Assembly: GCA_003150035.1 (NCBI GenBank)
Contig: QALR01000013.1
Location: forward strand, 67,421-131,420
Origin: Clostridiales bacterium
GTDB lineage: Bacteria; Bacillota; Clostridia; Oscillospirales; CAG-272
DNA: 64,000 bases
Direction: 5' to 3'
The notes under the pieces were generated by a model. It was not told where the DNA came from and ran no database searches. It was given only the letters and a program-made list of their open reading frames with translations. Position numbers and translations under genes: made by a program. Shown in pieces: positions 35,533 to 44,706 of the stretch. Positions within the stretch are counted from its first letter, which is position 1. Every line of letters starts with the position of its first letter.

Positions 35533-35606
35533 ATATTCAATCCGAGCGGTGGCACTGCTCAATCTGGGCGGTGCCATTGCTCAATTTCAGCGGAACGACT
35601 GCTCAA
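35533..35606 (-). repeat. IS21 right-end transposase-binding repeats
   Basis: Inverse copies of the left-end box start at 35555, 35577 and 35599 with the same 22-bp spacing; a degenerate fourth is at 35533. Confidence 0.78.
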
Positions 35607-35640
35607 TTCCGCCGGTCGAGGTGATCTCGGGGAGCGGTGT

Positions 35641-36077
35641 ACGCACTTGTCACTTTAAACAGATCAAAACTAATAAACGACAGTTCTTACAAAAACAGAA
35701 CCATTGCGCCGTATGTATCATTAAGAATATTTTCGCTTTCGTTCTCGATCACATAATCGCCGATATCAGAACTGGTTATCGATTTGTTTCAATTATGCTT
35801 TTTCTTCACCTAATATTGATTTCGCAAAAGCTGATATGCCAACGCTGAAAAACTCATTGGTAACGTGCTCTTGTTCAAAAAACGTGATTATTTGAAGTGC
35901 TGTATCTTGTGTCGAGTTTTTTGCTTCAATATGATTTTCTGTCTTTTTGATACAAAAGAAAAACAGCTTTCGTAACCCCAAAATAAGTCTCCTCTTTCTC
36001 CAGTAGTGTTCACATAGTAGAATGAGCACAAAGAGGCGACGACAGAGGATGATTTGGGGATTACGATTGAATGTATT
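35641..36077. other. AT-rich spacer, no gene supported
   Basis: From the IS21 right end to the first cargo gene. Base composition drops sharply here to the AT-rich style of the cargo. Short frames exist but have no ribosome site or recognisable product. I see no tRNA, terminator of note or repeat. Confidence 0.5.
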
Positions 36078-37100
36078 TTAATATTTGGTTAAATAACGAG
36101 AAATAAGTTGAGATTCTTTCTCATTAAGTTCTATGGTTGAGTTTATTCTGTTAATAATAGTCTGCTGTGAGGCATTATTCATCGCATCTCTCATTGCGCA
36201 CATAAATATGTTTTCCATCATTTTATCAATAATTTTATATTGTTCAAGAAAAGACGGATTATCTATACCATTCACACAAGTATATTCTAAATATCGTAGC
36301 ACAATATTTTTGTGTTCCTTGATTACCCTCAGTCTAATAAAATCATATCCTTCATCTTTCATATTTTCAAGTGAACGATTGATAGCCCTATAGCCAATCA
36401 AATTATTTGAGAAGTCTTTATATTCTGGATATGCTGTTATTGAATCAATATGACATCGCAATAATTTTAAAGCTCTTGGTTGATCAAAACAAAAAGCAAT
36501 TTCTTTTTTTGCCTTAATGAAATTTAAATATATCGGTGATGTTGTGGCTTTAATAGCTTTTAGATAGTCATTAGAATCCACTAAAGAACTGCTAAATTGC
36601 CCATTCTTGTTATAATCCAAGACAAAAAAAGAGTCATATTGTTGGGAATATCCAAATGTCATTTCGTTGTTGTTTGCACTATTTTCTCCATAATAATTCG
36701 TATGAGGCAAATACGCTTCATTGACCCTATGGATTGCATAATAACCATGGTTTAAATGTTCTAAAATTGTATGTGTGATTGCTTCGGGATTTTTAAATTC
36801 AGCAGAAGAAATATCAATTTGTTTTATCTCAAACCAACTGTTATCATGGAATAACGATGACATATTACAAAAATAGTTATCCAAATGAAAATCTAAATAA
36901 TCTCGATTATTTTGCTTATTATGCAAACAAAGATAATTTGAAATTACATAATTTAAAAAAGTCGGATGGCTTTGCATTAAATTAAACATATACGCATGAA
37001 TTCTGTAACTTCGTATTAATGGAGTGGTTGTTATAGATAAGGCAATATCCTTTGTTTCATTGTAATCATTAGGGTTGTTTGGTATCACGTTTTTTGTCAT
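36078..37100 (-). CDS. BtrH-like acyltransferase-fold protein (first copy)
   Basis: A 340-residue soluble protein from ATG 37100 behind AAGGAG. The middle (GYYAIHRVNEAYLPHTNYYG, then MTFGYSQQYDSFFVLDYNKN) follows the papain-like pattern of BtrH-type proteins, which move an acyl group from a carrier protein to an amine, as in butirosin synthesis. The His expected just before the VYGYD-like block is replaced by Asn/Glu (NNNEM), so activity is uncertain. It lies downstream of ACP and FkbH-like genes. Family assignment is by pattern only. Confidence 0.5.
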   Translation of the reverse strand: MTKNVIPNNPNDYNETKDIALSITTTPLIRSYRIHAYMFNLMQSHPTFLNYVISNYLCLHNKQNNRDYLDFHLDNYFCNMSSLFHDNSWFEIKQIDISSAEFKNPEAITHTILEHLNHGYYAIHRVNEAYLPHTNYYGENSANNNEMTFGYSQQYDSFFVLDYNKNGQFSSSLVDSNDYLKAIKATTSPIYLNFIKAKKEIAFCFDQPRALKLLRCHIDSITAYPEYKDFSNNLIGYRAINRSLENMKDEGYDFIRLRVIKEHKNIVLRYLEYTCVNGIDNPSFLEQYKIIDKMMENIFMCAMRDAMNNASQQTIINRINSTIELNEKESQLISRYLTKY

Positions 37101-37474
37101 ATATTTTATATCTCCTTATGCAATTTTTCATGATATAAATAATAACGACTTTGAAAAAAAGAAGAATGGCATTTCAGAAGGAATGGTGGATATATTTTAC
37201 ACTAAAGAGGCGATGTTGTCGCTATTTTTTATCTGTTACACTTCATATTATACTTCCCAATTACCCCAGTTCTCCCATATATCTAAATCAAATTTATTTT
37301 GATATGAATTGAGATTATACACGGCGTTAATACATTTGGTACACAACCATCTAGTTATATCTTAGAGAGAATTCGCTTGAATGATTCCAAAAGGAAACGC
37401 TTTATTATGATAACAAATAAATTGGAATTTTTAGGATATGGTAATGCCTTTCTCATATATCTTCTCCATATATT
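37101..37474. other. Spacer between FkbH-like and BtrH-like genes
   Basis: A 374-nt gap. A 33-codon minus-strand frame starts at 37456 with a weak GGAGAAG site; its product is basic and hydrophobic, but I cannot support it as a gene. A promoter for the BtrH-like gene may lie near 37110-37200. No clear terminator found. Confidence 0.4.
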
Positions 37475-39028
37475 TCATGTTTTTATTTCAAGTAAACGTA
37501 AATCTTTTTGGTTAATTATGCTTAACAAAGAGGTATTTTTGCTTGTCTCAATAAACTTAATCTTATCAATACCTCTTTCAAGTATCCACTGCAACATTTT
37601 TTCTTCAATGCCTCTGCCAAGAGCTCGACAAGATAACGAGAACAAATCAACATGAGCACTTTCCAAGCCAATAGTTCCAACAACTCCAAGATTAGAGAAT
37701 CTGTCAGACAAACAAACTGCAAACAATTCGTAATTTTCTAAAGATGCTTTATTTTTCAATTGATCAACTGTATATCTCGTACCATTGGTACATTTATTAG
37801 TTCTTTGTGTTAGTTCAGATATACGAGCCAATTCACACTCTTTAACCTTATGTATGTCAAGAAACATTTCCAATGATTCTATGTACTCTTCGTAGGATAT
37901 TGTGCTATTTTGAAGTTTAGTTCTCAAAATATTTGATTTATATGTACTTGTCCTTTCTTGTACTGTTTTTAAATCTAGATTTCGCCTCAAATTAAAGCAA
38001 GAAAGCTCATTATAAATAGTATCTCTTTGATACAAAATCGATCTTACCTCTGGCAATATCGATTTTACAGATTCAATTTCAAATATAGAATCATCCACAA
38101 AAACTATACTGTCCAATCCAATATTCAAAGTCTTTGAGATATCTATGATGTTGTCAGATTTATTTTCCCAATTACACTTAAAACAAACTATATTTTCTTC
38201 TCTCAATACCATACCAGTATGTTCTTTAAATACACACATTACATCAGCTTCATCATTCTTGCTGCAGACAGCAAGAATGACACCATGATAATACAATTCA
38301 AGCAAATATTTTTGAAAGTCCTGGAATGGTCTCCCTAAACCACTCGCTCCAATTTTTATCCCTGAAATCTGATCTTCAGAAAGGATTCCTCCCCAAAGCA
38401 CATTATCGCAATCAAGTACCAGGCACTTTCTCGTATTTCCATTGTAAATCAAATCCTGTTTTTGTATTTCATCTACCATGAAATGAATTAATTCTTTTGA
38501 ATACGGCACATTCCAACGATACTTTCCCTTTATGTCATATGCATTTTTTATACCAACAGTTGCAATCAAACGCTTTAAATCAATGAATGTATCTTCCTGA
38601 ATCAAATCGCTTATTGTTAGATTAATTCTATCAATCAATCCATCGAAAGCTAACAACATTCCGTAATTGTTATTTTGAAACAGATAATAATCCTCAAATC
38701 CAAACCAAATAATTCTAGCATAGCTATGTGATTTGATATATGAATATAATTCGCTACTCTTCTGTACGCAATCACATTCGATAGTTGTTTTTGAAATTTT
38801 CCCCACAAACAAATCATTCGATAAATCGTTATATAGAGTCTCGTAATTCAAACATACTACTATAATATCTGCTGTCTTAAATTTAGTAACATCAGTTGAA
38901 ATATCTTCAAAAGAAACGGTATTAATCTTCACATCACAGGAATGGTTAGAAAAACAATATTTAATATATGAGCGAAAATGTGGTTCAAAACATATATTGC
39001 TAATCAAAAGTATTTGCTTTTCTTCCAC
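37475..39028 (-). CDS. FkbH-like HAD-family enzyme
   Basis: A 517-residue protein from GTG 39028 behind GGAGG. The central domain is a HAD-IIIC phosphatase-like domain: VLDCDNVLWGGIL with D206 and D208, AVCSKNDEADV and IVFVDDSIFE. The C-terminal domain (NLGVVGTIGLESAHVDLFSL, CRALGRGIEEKM) is the acetyltransferase-like part of FkbH proteins. FkbH enzymes dephosphorylate bisphosphoglycerate and load glyceryl onto an ACP. An ACP gene lies 34 bp upstream in the same transcript, which fits that job. Confidence 0.88.
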   Translation of the reverse strand: MEEKQILLISNICFEPHFRSYIKYCFSNHSCDVKINTVSFEDISTDVTKFKTADIIVVCLNYETLYNDLSNDLFVGKISKTTIECDCVQKSSELYSYIKSHSYARIIWFGFEDYYLFQNNNYGMLLAFDGLIDRINLTISDLIQEDTFIDLKRLIATVGIKNAYDIKGKYRWNVPYSKELIHFMVDEIQKQDLIYNGNTRKCLVLDCDNVLWGGILSEDQISGIKIGASGLGRPFQDFQKYLLELYYHGVILAVCSKNDEADVMCVFKEHTGMVLREENIVCFKCNWENKSDNIIDISKTLNIGLDSIVFVDDSIFEIESVKSILPEVRSILYQRDTIYNELSCFNLRRNLDLKTVQERTSTYKSNILRTKLQNSTISYEEYIESLEMFLDIHKVKECELARISELTQRTNKCTNGTRYTVDQLKNKASLENYELFAVCLSDRFSNLGVVGTIGLESAHVDLFSLSCRALGRGIEEKMLQWILERGIDKIKFIETSKNTSLLSIINQKDLRLLEIKT

Positions 39029-39062
39029 TTAGACTTCCTCCTTCTTAAAATTAACCAATTCG

Positions 39063-39314
39063 TTATGAGTTTGCAATATGAAGATTTTCCAATACATCAA
39101 AAATCTTTTTTACCGAGTCCATTTCGCTAATTAACAGTTTTGAATCTGGTATTTCGCAATCAAACATCTCTTCCAAGCCGACAATTATTTGAATAAATGT
39201 TATAGAGTCCATTCCTTTGTCAACAAGATTTTCATCAATTTGATTCAAATCAATCTTTACATTTTCAGTTTTATTAACTACCTCAATAATTTTTTCTATT
39301 TGAACTTGTCTCAT
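39063..39314 (-). CDS. Acyl carrier protein (first copy)
   Basis: An 83-residue ACP from ATG 39314. The phosphopantetheine site is GMDSITFIQ with S37, helix II continuing as IIVGLEEMFDCEIPDS. It is encoded immediately before the FkbH-like enzyme, so it is the likely acceptor of the glyceryl unit. The ribosome site GGAAAGGA lies in a duplicated leader shared with the 41042 gene. No phosphopantetheinyl transferase gene is seen here; a host enzyme would be needed. Confidence 0.88.
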   Translation of the reverse strand: MRQVQIEKIIEVVNKTENVKIDLNQIDENLVDKGMDSITFIQIIVGLEEMFDCEIPDSKLLISEMDSVKKIFDVLENLHIANS

Positions 39315-39324
39315 TATTTTGACT

Positions 39325-39440
39325 ATTCCTTTCCGCTGCGCTATAAGGCACAAAAGAGAAATAAAATCTTGTGCGGTCAGGCAGCATTCAAAACACTGTG
39401 TTAAAATATTACTTGGGAAAGCAGACACACTACACAAAAC
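39325..39440 (-). promoter_or_regulatory. Duplicated promoter-leader region, copy A
   Basis: This segment is about three-quarters identical to 41052-41165. Shared blocks are GCAGCATTCAAAA, TGTGTTAAAATATTACTTGG, AGACACACTACA and TTCCTTTCCGC. Both copies lie at the same distance upstream of minus-strand genes and end at the ribosome site. A TAATAT on the minus strand could be a -10; no good -35 is seen, which would suit an activator such as the AraC proteins encoded nearby. Confidence 0.6.
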
Positions 39441-39506
39441 GTGGAGGTGAATGGCTTGGCTTATGAGAATAAATTGTATAAAACTGTAAATCGTTCAGTT
39501 ATCCAT

Positions 39507-39917
39507 TTATGGGTAACAAGACAATTCTGTTTTATCTTCCAAGATTAGCTCAATAAATGTGCCATTTTTTAAACAACCAAAAACCACCTTTCTTTTATTA
39601 AGAGCTGGAGCAACAATTGGCTTTGAAAATATTTTTCCAACCTTCATTTTCTTAAAATTCTCAATTATATTTCCACCATCTTCTTGAAAACAAATATGAT
39701 GATAGCCGCACTTGAAATTATACACACTAGATCTTTCATCTATTGGTTCAATCAGCTCAATTTTTATAGAATTATTAAAATCCTGTAGGAAAATTATTTT
39801 ATTAAATTGTATTAAGTCGACAACAAGATTTGCACATTGACAAAAACCAAGACTTTTATACATTGAACTATCTTTTTCTATGTCATTAACTATTATTCCT
39901 ATATGGTGTATATGCAT
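39507..39917 (-). CDS. VOC-superfamily (glyoxalase-like) protein
   Basis: A 136-residue protein starting MHIHHIGIIVNDIEKD, with GYHHICFQ and TFIELIL later: the paired beta-alpha-beta-beta-beta modules and metal ligands (His, Glu) of the vicinal-oxygen-chelate fold, closest in pattern to methylmalonyl-CoA epimerase-like members. The substrate cannot be told. It is the third gene of a small operon starting at 41042 and ends before the ACP promoter. Confidence 0.78.
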   Translation of the reverse strand: MHIHHIGIIVNDIEKDSSMYKSLGFCQCANLVVDLIQFNKIIFLQDFNNSIKIELIEPIDERSSVYNFKCGYHHICFQEDGGNIIENFKKMKVGKIFSKPIVAPALNKRKVVFGCLKNGTFIELILEDKTELSCYP

Positions 39918-39920
39918 TTT

Positions 39921-40841
39921 TTATCCAAACAACCTGTAATTATTTTCTATTTTTTCAATATCTTCGTTTGTTAAGTCATCTTTAATTAAATCAAACATGC
40001 AATCCGCTTCGATACGATGCTTAAAATCACATTTCCATGGTTTACGCTCTTTTTCCGAAAGTCCATATGAATCCAATAACCTCTCGCCTTTCCTGCTCCT
40101 AAATGCCTCTACATATTCGCTTAACATAGCATCTTGAAACACTTGATTGGTAAAATAAAAAATATAAAAAACAAATTCATTGATATCGTACTCTGAACTT
40201 AATTCTAATAACTTGTTTAACGATATATCTGTCTGATTATTTTTCCACAACCAATATACATCTTTGAACATGCTATAGTTTATACAATTATGAAATGCTA
40301 AGTGATATAATGAATTCATTTCTTTATAATGATGGAGAACAATTTGAATCATAGTTTTTATTGGTGTCAATGATTTAACTTTGATGCCAAAAACATCAAT
40401 CTCCATTGTATCCGATAAAAAGGATTCTACATCAATTCTCTTCCCCTGATATTCTCCCCAAAACAAATCAAAATTCAAATCCACATTCACCTCATATCCC
40501 CGTTTACCAAACCTTTTTATCCACGGAGACACTTGGTGTGAATGTGATAGCATCAATATTCTATCCCTTCTCGAAACAATCTCTGAAGAAAAACCATTCG
40601 AATTTAATACATTTTCGAATTTTTTTAAATTTTTTCTCGGAATCAATATATCAATGTCACTGCTTTTACGTGCACCAGTCTTTTGATATGCTAAAAGCGA
40701 CAATACTTCACCTTTTAGCACGACATATGTATCATCTTTTATTATTTCAAAAAAATCCTCGAGGGCTTTATACCTAAACTGTGATAATAATTGAAATATA
40801 CTCTTCGTATCACTGCTTAACAACGTATCATTACTATTCAA
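39921..40841 (-). CDS. NTP_transf_5-type nucleotidyltransferase (first copy)
   Basis: A 306-residue protein from TTG 40841 behind GGAGG. The motif KSSDIDILIPRKNL (about residues 78-90), preceded by VVLKGEVLSLL, is the nucleotidyltransferase core of the NTP_transf_5 family; VNVDLNFDL gives the third acidic residue. These proteins recur in peptide natural-product loci (for example some lasso peptide clusters) with unproven roles. A second, diverged copy is at 56725-57798. Confidence 0.8.
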   Translation of the reverse strand: MNSNDTLLSSDTKSIFQLLSQFRYKALEDFFEIIKDDTYVVLKGEVLSLLAYQKTGARKSSDIDILIPRKNLKKFENVLNSNGFSSEIVSRRDRILMLSHSHQVSPWIKRFGKRGYEVNVDLNFDLFWGEYQGKRIDVESFLSDTMEIDVFGIKVKSLTPIKTMIQIVLHHYKEMNSLYHLAFHNCINYSMFKDVYWLWKNNQTDISLNKLLELSSEYDINEFVFYIFYFTNQVFQDAMLSEYVEAFRSRKGERLLDSYGLSEKERKPWKCDFKHRIEADCMFDLIKDDLTNEDIEKIENNYRLFG

Positions 40842-40859
40842 GTTTTTACCTCCGAATTA

Positions 40860-41042
40860 TCAAAAAACAAGATAAAAAATAACATACAACCAACTCAGCA
40901 CGCCATGTAATATCGCAAGCAATACAGATTTGTGTATATTAAAAGATATAATCATTGCTAAAACCGAACCAAAGCTCACTCCCCATTTTATCATTCCCGT
41001 GCCAAGATTACACTTGCCATTTTGAGTATTCTTAATTTTCAT
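40860..41042 (-). CDS. Small membrane protein
   Basis: A 60-residue protein from ATG 41042. The N-terminus is hydrophilic (MKIKNTQNGKCNLGTGMIKW) and is followed by two hydrophobic segments. Start choice rests on the GGAAAGGA site at the same 12-nt distance as for the ACP gene, whose leader is a duplicate of this one. No family recognised; an immunity or transport accessory role is possible. First gene of the operon with NTP_transf_5 and VOC. Confidence 0.6.
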   Translation of the reverse strand: MKIKNTQNGKCNLGTGMIKWGVSFGSVLAMIISFNIHKSVLLAILHGVLSWLYVIFYLVF

Positions 41043-41051
41043 TTTTATGAC

Positions 41052-41165
41052 CATTCCTTTCCGCGCGTTCCAAGACACAAAAGGATCTGAAATCCGAGTG
41101 CGTCACGCAGCATTCAAAAATTTGTGTTAAAATATTACTTGGAAAGTAGACACACTACATAGCAC
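41052..41165 (-). promoter_or_regulatory. Duplicated promoter-leader region, copy B
   Basis: The partner of the 39325-39440 segment, with the same block order and spacing to its gene. Between this copy and the IS110 remnant (41166-41346) I see no gene; the stretch may include the IS110 left non-coding end. Confidence 0.6.
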
Positions 41166-41346
41166 GCGAAGGTGAGTAGTATGGTATCTGCCTGCCGTAT
41201 TTTATGTGTGCCAAATGCTCTTTTAAGCACAAATAAGTATGACAAAGTACCCTGTAAACTTATCTTTGGAGAGACGTTACTTCAATCTTTCAGTGAGCAT
41301 TCAATCCCTGTCTGTTTTCTCAAATATTTTTTGAGGGGATGTGTTT

Positions 41347-42462
41347 ATGCTTAAAATTGTTTACCAATCTGCTGTGGAACGAATGTCCACAAATCCTTCA
41401 TCTACGCTTGTATCGCTTCCACTAATGAACACAGAGTCACTACCTACAAAAGCAAACACTTTTCTACGTTTACAAAAGATTTGTATTTCTGTGCCGAATA
41501 GCTTGCCGCAAATAACTGCAAGGACGTCTGTATGGAGTCCACGGGAAAGTATTGGATTCCCGTTTACAACATTTTAGAACAATCTTGCAACGTTGTGCTT
41601 GCTCACCCAAAAACGTTAAAGTAATTAGGGGAAAGAAGCTCGACAAAAAAGACGCGAAATGGATCGCGGATATTTTCAAGCACGATCTTGTTTTAGGAAG
41701 CTTTATCCCTCCCACGGATATTCGTCAGCTTCGGGACTTAGTTCGTTATCGTTGGAAACTTACTAATTTCGTTGTTGGTGAAAAGAACCGTGCGCAAAAC
41801 TGTCTCACCGTTTCCAACATCAAATTAGATGACGTTTTCTCCGACGTGTTTGGTAAGGCGTTTTCTAACATCATCTCTCGTATGTTGGAAAATCCTTCTG
41901 AAAAAATCACCGATGTAGCAGATTTCAGGACAAAATGCATGAAGGCGACCGACGCAGAAGTGCTTGCTACAGTGGACGGTGAATTTTGTCCCGAACAAGC
42001 CGAAAAGCTTCACACTATCCGTTCTCACATGGATAGCCTTGAACTGTGCAAGCTCAATGTTGAGGTCTTAATTCTTACCGTTGCAGAAAAGTATATTCCG
42101 CAGATTGACCTCGTTTCTACGGTGCCGGGCATCCAGACGTTTGCCGCCATCGGCATCATTTCCGAAATCGGCGCGGATATGTCCGTGTTTCTCAGCTCCA
42201 AGCATCTTTGCTCGTGGGCTGGTCCTACTCCGCAGAACAACGAGAGTGCCAGCAAGAAGAAAAACACTCGCATTGCTCGCGCAGGGGACTATATCAAGCC
42301 ACTACTTGTTCAATGCGCTCTTTGCGCCATCCGAAAAAAGAGCAATCCCGAGATCTGCAAGCGATTGCGAGAATGCTGTTAACTGCTATCTACAACATTC
42401 TCAAAAAGAATAAGCCTTACAATGCTGACCTTTATGCTCGGTCGAATAATCCACTTCGATGA
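41347..42462 (+). pseudogene. IS110-family transposase, decayed
   Basis: Recognisable in pieces: CGTNVHKSFIYACIAS (a changed DEDD start), KDVCMESTGKYWIPVYN, VVLAHPKTLK, then VIRGKKLDKKDAKWIADIFK and the C-terminal half with VSTVPGIQTFAAIGIISEIG and LCSWAGPTPQNNES. Damage seen: a frameshift after about nine codons, an in-frame TAG where Trp is expected (near 41504), a frameshift at the KTLK/VIRG joint (near 41621), and a deletion plus frameshift near 42355 before AIARMLLTAIYNILKKNKPY. The copy cannot be active. Confidence 0.9.
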
Positions 42463-42605
42463 ATGAGGCTATCTTTATTCTCCAATGTTAAGGGTATCTT
42501 GTCACCCCTGCAACTTCTTAACCTATTTTGATATTGTTTTTTCGGTTACCCCACAGTAATCTTTGTTTTTATGCCTTTTAGTCGGTGAGGCGTTGTTTGT
42601 TTATT

Positions 42606-44399
42606 TCAAACTTCTTCCTTTCTACTACTTTCTATATAATGCTCAGCTTGTAGATTAAATAATTTACTATACTCACCACCGAGTCCCATCAATTGCTCAT
42701 GACTTCCACATTCAACAATCGTGCCATTAGCAAGATGAATAATATTATCGCACATTCTCGTCGTCGAAAGGCGATGCGAGACGATAAACAGAATATTACT
42801 TTTAAATCTCGTAAACATCAATCTTACTAATTCTGTTTCTGATATAGGATCTAACGCACTTGATGGTTCATCCATTATTGCAATTGGAGCTGAATTAAAT
42901 AGTATACGTGCAATAGATAGTTTTTGCTGCTCTCCTCGTGAAAGTTCTATACCTTTTTCAAATTCATTAGAAAGCTGTTTTCGCATTTCTGGATCCAAAC
43001 CATATATTTTTTCATATAGATTTATTTCTTTAAGAACCAAATCAATGTTAATTTTTTCCTTTTCATCTATATGGTTTAATGAAACATTTTCATATACGGA
43101 AAAAGGATATACAAAATAGTTTTGAAAAACAGCGCCGATTGTTTTCCTCAAACTATTTAAGTCATATTCCCTATAATTTATATTATTCAGTAATATTTCG
43201 CCTTCAGTCGGATCATATAATCTTAATAATAGTTTTATCAAAGTTGATTTTCCTGCGCCATTATGTCCAACTATTCCAATTTTTTGCCCAGACTTAATCT
43301 TAAATGAAATATTTCTAAGTACATATTGTTCGCTATTGGGATATCGAAACGAAACATTCTTAAATTCAATCATTGAAATGTCATTTATTATTTTTCGATT
43401 ACCTGATTCAATTGCCTTATGTCTATCTAACACTTCAAAGATATTGTCCAAATACAGACTATGTTGCTGAAAAGACGGAATAAATTGAAACAATCCACTA
43501 ATAGTAGCAGTTACAGATTGACTTCCATTAAGTAAAGCAGCAAAACTGCCAACAGTTATTTGACCTAAACTTATACGAATTATTATGTAAAATATACTTA
43601 TTATTGTCGATAATAAGGTGATTGATTGCGGTAAAACATCATATAACATTAATTTACTTTTATTTTCTCGATGACTTGTTTTAAGACCGTCAAAAGCCTT
43701 ATCCATCATATCAAATAAAAGCACTTGAATTTTAGAAGTTCTAACATCCTGCGAATAATCCTTTAAATTCAAGACACGATGTACATAATCAATTTTTCTA
43801 TTATGAGACACCTGAGACATATTGAAATTATAGTTAGTTTTATTATTTGCAATATTAAACAGAATACCAACTAATAAACTCACAATAGAAAAAAGCAAGA
43901 TAAATAAATCAATTTGCAAAACAATACTTAAAGAAGTTACCAATATAACACTGCTTTCAATGATATTAAAAAAAGTATGAAAAACCGCTAATGGTCTTCC
44001 ATCAACTTCCCGCATTGCTCTATTGATTTTTTCATATGACTCATTATTATCATAGTTTGCAATATCTATTTCTGTCAGTTTTTTATACAAAAGTTCTCGC
44101 ATTTTTTTTCGCAGCAGCAAGGATTTTAATGGAAAAAAAGACTTGTTGTACCACGAGATAAAGATTTGCTTACTAATAACCAACAAACTAATAATTATAG
44201 TAATGGTCAAAATTTCTTGCATAGGTCTATTTGTCACAACCGCATCGATCATATACTTAAAATACCAAATTGTGAATAATGGATCAATGGTAGAAAGCAA
44301 CACCGACTTAATTAAAGTCACAAAAAAAAGGGAGGGGGTTGTTTGTTGTACTATTCGCAAAGCTCTAAAATTATTTTGAATTATATGCTTTATTTTCAT
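42606..44399 (-). CDS. ABC transporter, fused membrane and ATPase domains
   Basis: A 597-residue half-transporter from ATG 44399 behind AGGAG. Six membrane helices in the first 310 residues are followed by an ATPase domain with Walker A GHNGAGKST, signature LSRGEQQKLSIAR and Walker B IAIMDEPSSALDP. No C39 peptidase domain is present, so it does not cut leaders itself. It lies directly after the two precursor genes in the same direction, making it the likely peptide exporter, acting as a homodimer. Confidence 0.9.
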   Translation of the reverse strand: MKIKHIIQNNFRALRIVQQTTPSLFFVTLIKSVLLSTIDPLFTIWYFKYMIDAVVTNRPMQEILTITIIISLLVISKQIFISWYNKSFFPLKSLLLRKKMRELLYKKLTEIDIANYDNNESYEKINRAMREVDGRPLAVFHTFFNIIESSVILVTSLSIVLQIDLFILLFSIVSLLVGILFNIANNKTNYNFNMSQVSHNRKIDYVHRVLNLKDYSQDVRTSKIQVLLFDMMDKAFDGLKTSHRENKSKLMLYDVLPQSITLLSTIISIFYIIIRISLGQITVGSFAALLNGSQSVTATISGLFQFIPSFQQHSLYLDNIFEVLDRHKAIESGNRKIINDISMIEFKNVSFRYPNSEQYVLRNISFKIKSGQKIGIVGHNGAGKSTLIKLLLRLYDPTEGEILLNNINYREYDLNSLRKTIGAVFQNYFVYPFSVYENVSLNHIDEKEKINIDLVLKEINLYEKIYGLDPEMRKQLSNEFEKGIELSRGEQQKLSIARILFNSAPIAIMDEPSSALDPISETELVRLMFTRFKSNILFIVSHRLSTTRMCDNIIHLANGTIVECGSHEQLMGLGGEYSKLFNLQAEHYIESSRKEEV

Positions 44400-44431
44400 T
44401 CTCATTCTCCTATACAGCAAGTAAAATTTTG

Positions 44432-44467
44432 AATATACTTGAGGGTGAAAGCACCCTCAAGTATATT
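44432..44467 (-). terminator. Strong hairpin between precursor genes and transporter
   Basis: A perfect 16-bp stem (44432-44447 with 44452-44467) with a 4-nt loop. The minus-strand tail is CAAAATTTT, a weak T run. It probably gives partial termination, so that precursor mRNA exceeds transporter mRNA. Confidence 0.75.
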
Positions 44468-44526
44468 AATTTATAATCGATGAATTATGCACAGGTTTAC
44501 CAGCTCAAAATCCGAAATTTATCATA

Positions 44527-44670
44527 TTAGTACAAGGATATCCAATTACTCTGACAACTTTTGCCAGTGCAACCGCAAAGCATTTCAATTTCATCCAATT
44601 CATCACTATCTTTAAGTAGTAATTCGTCTAGCAATTCAATAAGTTCCTGAACTTCTGTTGCTTCGTCCAT
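44527..44670 (-). CDS. RiPP precursor-like peptide 2
   Basis: A 47-residue peptide, ATG 44670 behind a strong AAAGGAGG. The acidic helical leader contains VQELIELLDELLL and DELDEIEM. The C-terminal part starts LCGCTGKSC and ends SNWISLY. It is 36 bp from a sister gene; leader and first core residues are conserved, the end is not, which is the pattern of a leader-guided modified peptide with variable core. Three Cys (positions 32, 34, 39) are candidate sites for radical SAM thioether formation. No known family recognised. Confidence 0.82.
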   Translation of the reverse strand: MDEATEVQELIELLDELLLKDSDELDEIEMLCGCTGKSCQSNWISLY

Positions 44671-44706
44671 ATTTTACCTCCTTTAAGTATTCGTAATCAA
44701 CAACAA

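Larger units (their letters stand above)
32914..35640 (+). mobile_element. IS21-family insertion sequence, probably inactive
   Basis: A complete-looking IS21 unit with istA and istB on the plus strand. Each end carries four 22-bp-spaced TTGAGCA-type boxes in inverted orientation (32935-33008 and 35533-35606). Exact tips and the target duplication were not resolved, so the borders are approximate. GC content is higher than on both sides. IstA is broken, so the copy is unlikely to move alone. It sits between the coupling-protein gene and the AT-rich cargo. Confidence 0.8.

Noticed and set aside
37353..37456. 33-codon minus-strand peptide downstream of the FkbH-like gene
   Set aside because: Weak ribosome site, no relation to the two precursors and simple AT-rich composition.
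41341..41577. 78-codon plus-strand frame
   Set aside because: Out-of-frame reading of the broken IS110 transposase N-terminus; the true frame shows the family residues.
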